From Photobacterium sp. JCM 19050 (lineage in GTDB: Bacteria; Pseudomonadota; Gammaproteobacteria; Enterobacterales; Vibrionaceae), in assembly GCA_001310455.1 (NCBI GenBank), contig BAXG01000016.1:35045-99044 (forward strand): a DNA stretch of 64,000 nucleotides, read 5' to 3'. The notes under the pieces were generated by a model that did not search any database, had not been told where the DNA came from, and saw nothing but the letters and a program-made list of their open reading frames with translations. Each line of letters opens with the position of its first letter. Within the stretch, counting starts at the first letter, position 1. Position numbers and translations under genes: made by a program. Shown here in pieces: positions 28,958 to 37,061 of this stretch.

Positions 28958-28984
28958 GGCGCAGCTTTTAGCCGAAGCTGCGCC
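28958..28984 (-). promoter_or_regulatory. stable hairpin abutting the PepSY ribosome site
   Basis: Perfect ten-base GC-rich stem GGCGCAGCTT / AAGCTGCGCC with a seven-base loop lies in the DUF2946-PepSY gap. On the minus strand the AAGGAG of the PepSY gene begins immediately after the stem. It lacks a T tract, so it looks more like a processing or translation-control element than a terminator. Confidence 0.55.
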
Positions 28985-29006
28985 ATATTTCTTTGAGTAA
29001 TGAGTG

Positions 29007-29379
29007 TTAGCTTAAGAACTGAAAACTCAAAGGCGGGGAGCGAGGCCGGGGGTGTTCATAGGGAGGCGCAGTTAACAACAGGTGCGGTAGTGAGTTGGCA
29101 ACCCTGCCTCCCTGTGGGCGGTACCATTCACGATTACTGAGCGCGTCGTTATATGTGATTACGTGAGCGGCAGGGCAGTGATTGCCCGCGCTGTGTGGCT
29201 CAGACGCGGCTTGATCACTGTCTCCGATCTGTACCAGAGTAAATCCGCTGAACGTACAAAGGTAAGCCCAATTCCCAACGCTGGTTGTGGGCGTTAACAA
29301 TGGGCATGACCACAAGGCAAAGCCATAGCACTATGCCAATTCGAGCCATAAACCGTTGGTAGGTACGCGAGCGGATCAT
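29007..29379 (-). CDS. DUF2946-type small membrane/periplasmic protein, frameshifted
   Basis: Small protein of about 124 residues resembling DUF2946. It has a hydrophobic N-terminus with IGIVLWLCLVVMP, then CTFSGFTLVQIGD, a NHCPAAH motif, and a Pro-rich end (PRPRSPPLSF). The start ATG at 29379 is preceded by AGGAT. The N-terminal helix and the body are in different frames, with the break near 29275, so one base is probably lost or gained. The second cysteine expected in the family's CxxC-like element appears to be alanine here. It sits just upstream of the PepSY gene, a pairing common around TonB-dependent metal uptake. Function unknown; a role in copper or iron handling has been suggested for the family, but I cannot support it here. 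Confidence 0.6.
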
Positions 29380-29694
29380 CCGTAATCCTGATTGAGTTAA
29401 TCAGGGTTATTATTGCTCTGGTGAATATATTGACAAGATCAATATTAAGAACGTCGTTATCTGTCACACAATTTGTGTGTAACTGTTAAGATTTCTGGCG
29501 TTAAGATGCGATTTTTGCCCGTTGAAATAGCGTTTTAAAACGTAGGTGTTATTGAGAGATATGAGTCTAAATGACTCACTTATAAGGATTTTATAGATTC
29601 AGGCGTTAAGGACGCCGAAAGGGATGTTTCACATCGTTATATACCCAAACCACCTCAAAGTGCGTCTTGAGGTGGCTTGGTATATGATTGAACG
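29380..29694. promoter_or_regulatory. promoter region of DUF2946-PepSY with two palindromes
   Basis: A 315-bp gap between the DUF2946 start and the end of the MocA-like gene. It contains two inverted repeats: ATATTGA-N5-TCAATAT (29427-29445) and CACACAA-T-TTGTGTG (29465-29479). Neither fits FNR or CRP spacing exactly. A long hairpin at 29640-29683 closes the upstream operon. No gene is supportable in this stretch. Confidence 0.45.
29640..29683 (-). terminator. long hairpin after the Mo-hydroxylase operon
   Basis: About 15 paired bases (ACCAAGCCACCTCAA with TTGAGGTGGTTTGGGT on the minus strand) just after the MocA-like stop. It lacks a strong T tract. Confidence 0.5.
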
Positions 29695-30315
29695 TTATTT
29701 GTCAGTTGTAGGGGTTATGTCTTCACGCCATTTCTCAAGTTCTCCCGGGGTATCGATATCAATATTGGCTTTAGCGAGAGAAACAGCCATAACCTCCGGT
29801 TCGTTGTTGAGTAAGACTCTGGCCCCGTTATCACCGCTCAGCCCGGACAGCGCGACATAAAATTGCCGGGGAAAAATGGCTGGCGCCCCCAACCTGTCTC
29901 CGTAATCTGCACAAACAATTTTATCCGTGTTCAAGGAGACTAACGCCAACTGCCGGAAATCGGACTCAAAGATTGCAACCTGATCGCCAAGGGCGATTAA
30001 AATGCGCTGATACATCGGGGCAAGATTGACCGCAGCCTGAGCTATCACACTGCCCATACCTTGTTGCCAGTCAGGGATATAACAGAGTTTGGCTCCGGAC
30101 AGTGTGCCTTCCTTGAAGGCGAGATCCATCAGGGAATGCCAGCCTCCGGAGAGCACGTAAGTGTCGTCGGGCGCCAGAGGACTTACCTGATCAATCACAT
30201 GTTGGAGCAAAGGTTTACCATCAACCTCTGCCAGAAGCTTGCAACCGCCAAACCTGCTGCTCTGTCCCGCTGCCAGGATGAATATACCCAGGTCCCTGAC
30301 CGGTATCGCGTTCAT
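29695..30315 (-). CDS. MocA/MobA-like molybdenum cofactor nucleotidyltransferase
   Basis: A 206-residue nucleotidyltransferase. The N-terminal LAAGQSSRFGGCKLLAEVDG is the GT-A nucleotide-binding loop with the Arg and Lys of the family, and LIALGDQVA carries the metal-binding aspartate. GAPAIFPRQFY and NIDIDTPGEL are MocA-like C-terminal motifs. MocA converts molybdopterin-Mo to the cytosine dinucleotide form needed by xanthine-dehydrogenase-type enzymes. This fits its place as last gene of the operon encoding such an enzyme. Its ATG overlaps the XdhC stop (ATGA), so the two are translationally coupled. Confidence 0.88.
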   Translation of the reverse strand: MNAIPVRDLGIFILAAGQSSRFGGCKLLAEVDGKPLLQHVIDQVSPLAPDDTYVLSGGWHSLMDLAFKEGTLSGAKLCYIPDWQQGMGSVIAQAAVNLAPMYQRILIALGDQVAIFESDFRQLALVSLNTDKIVCADYGDRLGAPAIFPRQFYVALSGLSGDNGARVLLNNEPEVMAVSLAKANIDIDTPGELEKWREDITPTTDK

Positions 30316-31355
30316 GTCACCAGAATTCCGCTAAGCGAACCGGCGGTTCTGTTTTTCATTGCTGCGTGACATTCTGCGAGAATAGACAATGCGATGGTTT
30401 CCGGGAGATCTGCACCTATGTCGAGTCCGGCGGGGCCAGATAAAGGCTGACGAAGGTCAGCCAACGTAAGCCCAGCGCTATTGAGTACATCCGCTCTTCG
30501 ATTGGGGGGTCCTAGCAATGCCCAGTATGAAAGAGGGATACTGTTAAGTGTAGTCAGGGCTTGTGAATCCAACGAAATACTGTGCGTCATAAGGACGGCG
30601 GCATCGACGCGTTTCTCCACTGCGAATGCATGAAGAGACGCTGGTGGCCCATTGATGATGGAATCGGCGTTAAGGAAAAACTCCCTGCGGCCACTTGCCG
30701 GGCGAGGATCCCACACAGTTACCTGCCACCCCAGTTCATGGGCAAGACTCACAAGCGGGCGGCATCCGGGCCTCCACCGGCCACCAACAGGTGCGGGGGC
30801 GGGGAGACAGGCGTGGCGAGCCAGCACTGATCCCCTTCTTGTATTTCGACAGCGGTACAAGGCATCAGCGGTGAGGGGGATGGCAAGTTCAGACGGTGAC
30901 GGGTGTGGAACAAAATTGTTATCGAGATTATGACGGAAGCCCTTTTCGGGTATTCCCTGATAGTAAGTACCGCACTGTCGTTGTTTTAACTGGCAGTAAA
31001 CCCGGTCTAACTGCAGGTAATTAGATTCGATTGTCAGCGGTTGCAGCATGATATGCACGGTACCGCCACAGCCTATACCAAGCTGAAAAGCGAGATCGTC
31101 TTCATCTGTACTGTCATAGCAGAGCGTGACAGTGTCACCGGATTGCATAACCCGACGTGCATGTCTTTGGATGTCCGATTCCAGGCAACCCCCGCTTAGC
31201 ATGCCAAACTGTTCTCCGAGGTTGTTGAACAGCATCATCGCACCAGCTTTGCGATAGCAGGGACCGCGAGTTTTATACACAGTCCCTAACACCCAGTCAC
31301 CCTCATCCCGCCGGGGGTACCATTGAGCCAGCAGGTGCATTAAATGGTTTGCCAC
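30312..31355 (-). CDS. XdhC-family molybdenum-hydroxylase maturation factor, frameshifted twice
   Basis: Chaperone that binds the molybdenum cofactor and delivers its sulfurated form to xanthine-dehydrogenase-like enzymes. The XdhC/CoxI N-terminal domain has GTVYKTRGPCYRKAGAMM and MLSGGCLESDI, and the C-terminal Rossmann-like domain ends in WALLGPPNRRADVL and GLDIGADLPETIALSILAE. About 40 residues in the middle are read in the wrong frame. Restoring two Cs near 30860 and one C near 30765 gives EIQEGDQCWLATPVSPPP and LLVAGGGPDARPLVSLA, the expected nucleotide-binding loop. The apparently open frame is therefore deceptive: two compensating errors hide inside it. It follows the Mo subunit by about 50 bp. 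Confidence 0.85.
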   Translation of the reverse strand: MANHLMHLLAQWYPRRDEGDWVLGTVYKTRGPCYRKAGAMMLFNNLGEQFGMLSGGCLESDIQRHARRVMQSGDTVTLCYDSTDEDDLAFQLGIGCGGTVHIMLQPLTIESNYLQLDRVYCQLKQRQCGTYYQGIPEKGFRHNLDNNFVPHPSPSELAIPLTADALYRCRNTRRGSVLARHACLPAPAPVGGRWRPGCRPLVSLAHELGWQVTVWDPRPASGRREFFLNADSIINGPPASLHAFAVEKRVDAAVLMTHSISLDSQALTTLNSIPLSYWALLGPPNRRADVLNSAGLTLADLRQPLSGPAGLDIGADLPETIALSILAECHAAMKNRTAGSLSGILVT

Positions 31356-31406
31356 ATACCACTCCTTTTTACCGGTTTACAATCACTAAGCCAAAGCTGC
31401 CGGATG

Positions 31407-33591
31407 TTACGCCGGCAGGTTCACCTTGTTCCCGATTGGCAGTGAACGGATTCGTACGCCGGTCGCGTTGGCAATGGCATTAGCAACTGCCGGTGCAACA
31501 GGCGGAACACCCGGTTCTCCGACTCCGGTCGGTGGCAAAGTGGAAGGTACAATATGCACGTCTACTTCCGGCATCTGATTGAGCCTCAATACCTGGTAAT
31601 CATGGAAGTTTGATTGTTTAACGGCACCCTTCTCGATGGTGATCGCACTGGTCAATGCAGCAGATAAGCCATACCCGATACCGCCTTCCATCTGTGCGCG
31701 GATAATGTCGGGGTTGATTGGCACACCACAATCAACGGCACACACAATCTTATCGACGGTAAAGCTGCCATCCTCTTTCACTGTCACCTCGGCCACTTCG
31801 GCGACAAAAGAATTGAAGGATTCGTGCACCGCGACGCCTCGTCCTTTACCTTTCGGCAGCGGTGAACCCCAGCCGGCTTTTTCTGCCGCCAATTTCAGCA
31901 CACCGAGATGACGTGGGTGTTCAGTGAGCATTTCTGCCCGGAATTCGACAGGATCCCGACCGGCTTTTTCTGCCAATTCATCAATGAATGTCTCGGTTGT
32001 AAAGCCATTGAAGCTATGACCCACTGATCGCCACCACAGCGTCGGAACCGGCAAATCTACTGTATGGAGGTCTACATGGAAGTTGGGAATCTGGTAGGGA
32101 AGGTTTGCAGCACCTTCAACAGAGGTTAGGTCTATCCCGTCTTTGACTAAGAACGACTCAAACGGAGTACCGATAAGGATTGATTGCCCTACCAGTGTAT
32201 GGTCCCAACCAACCAGCTTCCCGTTTTCTACGGCTCCTTTTATTTTCTGGTATTGCATGGGGCGGAAATAACCGGCCTGAATGTCATCCTCCCTTGTCCA
32301 GACCACTTTTACGGGGACGCCCGGCTGCGATTTTGCCACCATGCTTGCTTCAACCACATAGTCAGAAGCCTTGTTTGCACGCCGGCCGAAACTGCCGCCG
32401 GCAAGCAAGGTGTGGATTGTTATCTGTTCCGGTTTCAGACCAAACACCTGGGCGGCAGCGAATTGGTCAAATGTTTGACTCTGGCTGCCATACCACAGTT
32501 CAGCACTGGTTCCCTTGAACAGTGCCACGCAGTTGAGGGGTTCCATCGGGGCGTGGGACAGGTAAGGCAACTCATAGTCCGCTTCAACCGTGTTCGCACC
32601 TTCTGCCAATACCTTGCTAAGGTCACCGCGTGCGGCCGCAGTTGCCCCCGGTTGTTTCGCCAGGGATTTGAAATCATCAAAGAGCTCAGGGGTGCTTTTG
32701 GTCAGTGCACCCTCCATTTCCCATTCAATAACCAGTTTGTCCCGGCCGGTTTTTGCACTCCAGAAATCCTTGGCAATAACGGCAACGCCTACGGGGAGAA
32801 GAACAACGTCAACCACACCGGCTGAAGCCTTCGCTTGCGCAGCATCCAGGCTTTTCACTGATGAGCCAAAAACTTTTGGGCGTGCAATCACTGCGGTAAG
32901 CATACCTTCCAGCTGGATGTCCTGGGTAAATATTGCCTGTCCGGTTGCTTTGCCGCGGTCCTTGCGGGAAACATTGTGGCCGATGAGCGTATAGCTGGCC
33001 GGGTCTTTAAAACTGAGGGTTTCCGGATCCGGAACCGGCTGCATGGAGGCGAGCGGCGCGATATCGGCAAAGGTCATCTTTTGTCCGGAACTTTTATGGG
33101 AAATGACATTGTTAGACACTGTTATGTCTGAAGCCGGTACATCCCAGGCTTTTGATGCCGCATCCACCATCATTTTCCGGGCACTGGCGCCGGCAACCCG
33201 AAGCTGTTGGTAAGAATTGGCGATAGCGGTAGAGCACCGGTTCCCTGCGCCGGTCCCCACAAAAGGTTGTTGTAACGGCTTGCATCAGCAGGGGCACTTT
33301 CACTTTTAACGTTGTTCCAGTCGGCGTCTAATTCCTCTGCAACAATGGTCGCCAGTCCCGTCATGGTTCCTTGCCCCATTTCCAGGTGTTTAACGACGAC
33401 AGTGACAACATTGTCCTTACCGACGCGAATGAAGGCGTTGGGTGCAAAAGCGGCATCAGTCGGCGCTTCGGTTGCAGAGGCACCGGAATATGGATACCCA
33501 ATGTCATTCCGGCACCGACAGATCCGACTATTTGCAGAAACTGGCGGCGGCTTGTGCGGGGAGACGCGGGGGTAAACTCAGTAAATCGCAT
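31407..33591 (-). CDS. molybdopterin-binding aldehyde/isoquinoline oxidoreductase large subunit, frameshifted
   Basis: Catalytic Mo subunit of the xanthine dehydrogenase family, most like the beta subunit of isoquinoline 1-oxidoreductase (IorB), about 729 residues. The start at 33591 has an AAGGAG site and opens a twin-arginine signal ([14 protein letters not shown]), so the enzyme is probably exported folded. Mo-site elements are [36 protein letters not shown] and [20 protein letters not shown], the last containing the conserved base-providing glutamate. Three frame breaks lie near 33480, 33375 and 33245, each repairable by a base or two. It is 13 bp behind the 2Fe-2S subunit and is followed by XdhC and MocA. 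The true substrate is unknown; N-heterocycles or aldehydes are candidates. Confidence 0.88.
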
Positions 33592-33604
33592 GGTAAGGGG
33601 CTCC

Positions 33605-34063
33605 TTATGCCAGATCTTTGGCCGCGGCGTGAATCGCCTTACGGATTCGGACATAGGTTGCACAGCGGCAGATATTGCCATTCATTGCCAGGTCAATATC
33701 GTCATCACTGGGGCTGGGGTTTTGTTCGAGAAGGGCGGCGGCAGCCATAATTTGTCCTGACTGGCAATACCCGCATTGAGGAACTTCCAATGCATCCCAG
33801 GCTTTTTGGACGGCGAGGGCAGCTTTTGATTCTAACCCTTCAATGGTGGTGATTTGTTGGCCCTGGACGGCGACAGCAGGCGTCACGCAGGCACGAATAG
33901 GTTGGCCGTTCAGATAGACAGTGCAGGAGCCACATTGCGCCATTCCGCAGCCAAATTTTGTTCCGGTCAATTGGATGTGGTCACGAATCACCCACAGAAG
34001 CGGTGTGTCCGGTGCGGCATCTATCTCATGGGCTACACCGTTGACATTGAGGGTAAATGACAT
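33605..34063 (-). CDS. 2Fe-2S subunit of the molybdenum hydroxylase (IorA type)
   Basis: A 152-residue two-cluster iron-sulfur subunit. The plant-ferredoxin-type cluster is bound by [20 protein letters not shown] plus a later cysteine in IRACVTP. The second cluster is bound by [11 protein letters not shown] and [11 protein letters not shown]. Length and order match IorA/CoxS. It passes electrons from the Mo subunit encoded next to an acceptor such as a c-type cytochrome. It is the first gene of the operon 2Fe-2S, Mo subunit, XdhC, MocA-like, divergent from an AraC regulator. The frame is intact. Confidence 0.93.
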   Translation of the reverse strand: MSFTLNVNGVAHEIDAAPDTPLLWVIRDHIQLTGTKFGCGMAQCGSCTVYLNGQPIRACVTPAVAVQGQQITTIEGLESKAALAVQKAWDALEVPQCGYCQSGQIMAAAALLEQNPSPSDDDIDLAMNGNICRCATYVRIRKAIHAAAKDLA

Positions 34064-34256
34064 TGCTCTCTCCTTGAGGATTAGCTTTATGGTTTTGATG
34101 CACTTTTTTACTATCGTAGACCCCGCAGAATTGGGCTATCCCAATCGTCCGAATCACTTGCCTATTACTCCGGTTTCGGGGAGATGAGACAGTGAACGTG
34201 TTGGTTTCCTGTAATAATTCTGGTGGTTGCAAGACCGAAGCACCAAGGAGTATCCG

Positions 34257-35180
34257 GTGGAGAGCCAGAAGAAGTTAGCTGTACAGATCCGGTCACGGAC
34301 GCAGCAATCTCAGTTTGTGGAAACGTATGTCGAGGGACTTCGACTTTTTAGTACAACAGGAAATTATGGCCCGATTCCCATTGTCTTGAAGCCTTCGATT
34401 TGCGTGGTGGTGCAGGGAAGAAAAGAGATTCACATTGGGGACAGGCAACACGTGTATGACCCGGAAAGTTACCTGATTCACACGGTAACCATGCCCGTGG
34501 AAGCCGAGGTGACTCACGCATCCGTTGACTGCCCTTTCCTTGGACTCAGTTTATCAATAGACCCATTGGTAGTAGGCCAACTGGTGGTTGAGATGGATCG
34601 CCAATCTGCACCTGACTGGCAAGGAAATCCGATGAATATCACCCAGTCTACTCCGGTGACCGAAGCGCTTTATTCCTCGTTGGAGCGTCTGGTGAAAGTC
34701 TCTGAGCACCAGCATGACAGCAGTATTCTTGCCCAAAACCTGAAAAGGGAAGTTTATTACGAGGTATTGAAGGGCCCTTTCGGCTACATGCTCCGAAACT
34801 GTATCAGCAACTATGCCGGGGCGAACCGGATTGCACCGGTGGTTCAGTACATTGAAGCGAATTTTCGCAAACCCATTGATATTGAAACCATTGCAGCGAT
34901 TGCCAATATGAGTGCTTCGACACTCTATGACCACTTTCGTCAGGTCACCACACTGTCACCGATGCAATACGTAAAGTCTCTGAGGCTTCACGAGGCGCGT
35001 TCTTTGTTGGCGGGAGGTCAGCAGGCGAGCAATGTGTGTAATGAAGTAGGGTATAACAGCCCCTCTCAGTTCAGCAGGGAGTTTAAGCGCTTTTTTGGTG
35101 ACTCCCCCAAAGAGGTGAAAGCTCTCTCAGAATTACAGGGCAGTGCACTGTTGCAAGAAAACAAAAAAGCCCCGGCATAG
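34257..35180 (+). CDS. AraC-family regulator with AraC_N domain
   Basis: A 307-residue regulator. Residues approximately 25-190 match the cupin-like AraC_N domain (IPIVLKPSICVVVQGRKEIH, YLIHTVTMPVEAEV). The two helix-turn-helix units follow (IETIAAIANMSASTLYDHFR, and ASNVCNEVGYNSPSQFSREF). I start at the GTG at 34257 because AAGGAG lies six bases before it; the frame is open further upstream but has no ribosome site. It is divergent from the molybdenum-hydroxylase operon (gap about 190 bp) and is the obvious candidate regulator. Confidence 0.9.
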   Translation: MESQKKLAVQIRSRTQQSQFVETYVEGLRLFSTTGNYGPIPIVLKPSICVVVQGRKEIHIGDRQHVYDPESYLIHTVTMPVEAEVTHASVDCPFLGLSLSIDPLVVGQLVVEMDRQSAPDWQGNPMNITQSTPVTEALYSSLERLVKVSEHQHDSSILAQNLKREVYYEVLKGPFGYMLRNCISNYAGANRIAPVVQYIEANFRKPIDIETIAAIANMSASTLYDHFRQVTTLSPMQYVKSLRLHEARSLLAGGQQASNVCNEVGYNSPSQFSREFKRFFGDSPKEVKALSELQGSALLQENKKAPA

Positions 35181-35188
35181 ACCGGGGC
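35169..35188. terminator. hairpin between AraC and torC genes
   Basis: Stem GCCCCGG / CCGGGGC overlapping the AraC stop codon; preceded by an A run that would be a T tract for the convergent torC transcript. Confidence 0.65.
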
Positions 35189-35210
35189 GAGAGGTGCAAA
35201 GTGCTGCTGA

Positions 35211-36376
35211 TCAGTGCTGGCCTTGGCCGCCTGTATCTTTAGCGTGGTTTTGGAGGTACTTCAGAAGGGTACGCTCTTCGTTTTTATTAAGACGGTAGTA
35301 GGCGCTCATCGCCTTGAGACCAGAGATCCAGCCGTTCGCGGTGAAGTGTGCTGGGTTTGGTGCAGCGTGACAGGCATTACAGGTAGAGCCGTACATCTCT
35401 TTTGCATAATCCCAGACTGGCTGGATGCTGCTCATCATGTCGTTCTGGGTAATCCAGCCTGAACACTTACGTGTTGCCAAACCGCGCCGGTTGATGCATC
35501 TGTTTCTTCACCCAGGATTTTCTGGGATGCTTTTACATCGTTGCGGACGGTGGCTTTGAACACACGTTTGCCCATGTATTGGGTCATCACACGGCCACGG
35601 CCAGCTTTTTCCATCCAACCGGTGATTTCGACTTTCAGCATGTCGTTTTTGCGTTCAAGTACCTTCACTTCAGACGCTGGCAGCAACTGACCCTGAACGG
35701 CAGAATCTTTGTTGTCTACGTTGTAGAGGTTTTTCGCAACCAAAGAGAACAGGGTAGTGCTGTCAGGTGCGGTAACAGAATCGTGTTCCATTTTCTGGAA
35801 GGTTTTACGGAAACCGCCTGCCATGTTTGGCAGCTCGTGAGCGATCCCCTTGTGACACTCAATACAGTTCATGTCTTTAGCGGCAGCTTTGGTCATGGCA
35901 GCGGCGGCGGCAGGTGACTGTTTTGCGTGATCCATTGCTGTGTATGAGTGACAGCTCTTACAAGGTGCAGAGTTCGTATCGGACATCATCTTCCAGACGT
36001 CCTGGGCCATTCTCAGGCGGTTGTCTTCGAACTTCTCTGGTGTGCTGATCGTGCCGGATACAAATTCAGCATAAATATCACCGATACCACCCAGTTTGGC
36101 TTTCATAAAGTCAATTGGATTGTTTTCCGGGATATGGCAGTTACGACATTCTGCACGGACACCGGCGGCGTTTTTATAGTGGATAGAGTTTTTATATTCG
36201 CTGAAGTTTTCCTTCATGGTGTGGCATGAAGTACAAAATTCATTTGTTGACGTGAATTCTATTGAGGCGTGAAAAGTGACTACACCGGCAATAGCAATAA
36301 GTGCGCCGACGATAACCAACGCCAGCACGGAATATTTTCCGCTTGGTTTAGTTAGAAACTGCCAAATCTTCTTCAT
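35211..36376 (-). CDS. torC: pentaheme c-type cytochrome TorC (NapC/NirT family), frameshifted
   Basis: Membrane-anchored quinol oxidase of S/N-oxide respiration, about 388 residues. One N-terminal helix (SVLALVIVGALIAIAGVV) anchors a periplasmic multiheme domain. Five CxxCH sites are present: CTSCH, CRNCH, CKSCH, CIECH and a C-terminal CNACH. Four are in the NapC-like part and the fifth in a separate domain, as in E. coli TorC. The frame breaks near 35458; adding one C gives VSVQAWITQNDMMSS and joins the fifth-heme domain. I place the start at MKKIWQFLTKP (36376). It is divergent from a TorA-like reductase rather than in a torCAD operon; no TorD chaperone or TorSTR regulators are nearby. Confidence 0.9.
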
Positions 36377-37061
36377 TTTATCGATCCAGAATGAGTGGGA
36401 ATCCTTATTACTCACGGGCAATAAAGAGACGACACAAAAAGATGTGGCGACAACTTACCATGGATTTATGAATGGATGTGCCTATAACTATTAATAGAAT
36501 ATATAAAAATATTTATTCATATAAAAAAGATAAAAATTCGCAGGTTTGAGTTATAAAATTCATGAAAACATGAGGTTAAATTGTAACACAAATTGAACTG
36601 TTGATTCTTGGTGATTCCGGTTCTGGTGGGATAATAGTTCTCATTGGCATCTTATATGTTTCAGGATGTAATGCGGATTGTGTCGGTGAATTATATAAAA
36701 CAAGAGGATAGGGCGAATTTAAATGACATGACATTGAATATGTTTATTTGAATTTAATTTTGTTAAAAAAGCTCATCATTTAAAGGTTTCAAGGGGAAGG
36801 TTTAGGGATGTTAACCTATGCGTATTCCCAAACAACTTAATTATTAACATGCATCATTAGTGAAAAATTAAATATCAGAAAAGCGCGCTTTTATTGCCAA
36901 TGACAGGAGTAGATTACATAACAGAACATTCTGATTAGTCGCTACAAGCCTTTGTCCATTCGAAAAACCGCAAAGATTTCGCACATGAAATCAGGGTCTT
37001 TGGCTGAGTGAGTAATTAATGAATACCTGATTTTTAACCTCCGTAATCAGTGATAAAAACT
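36377..37061. promoter_or_regulatory. 685-bp AT-rich gap between torC and the first torA-like gene
   Basis: Divergent control region without a supportable gene. TTATTCATAT at 36513-36522 matches eight of ten bases of the E. coli tor box as I recall it (CTGTTCATAT), but it is single. An inverted repeat AAATCAGG / CCTGATTT (36988-36995 and 37026-37033) lies about 30 bases before the reductase start and could form a leader hairpin. Confidence 0.4.

Noticed and set aside
29427..29445. FNR box
   Set aside because: TTGA...TCAA arms are present, but the site is 13 rather than 14 bases, so I list it only as an unassigned palindrome.
32184..32825. 213-residue plus-strand open frame
   Set aside because: Complement of the conserved Mo-hydroxylase large subunit, whose motifs are clear on the other strand.
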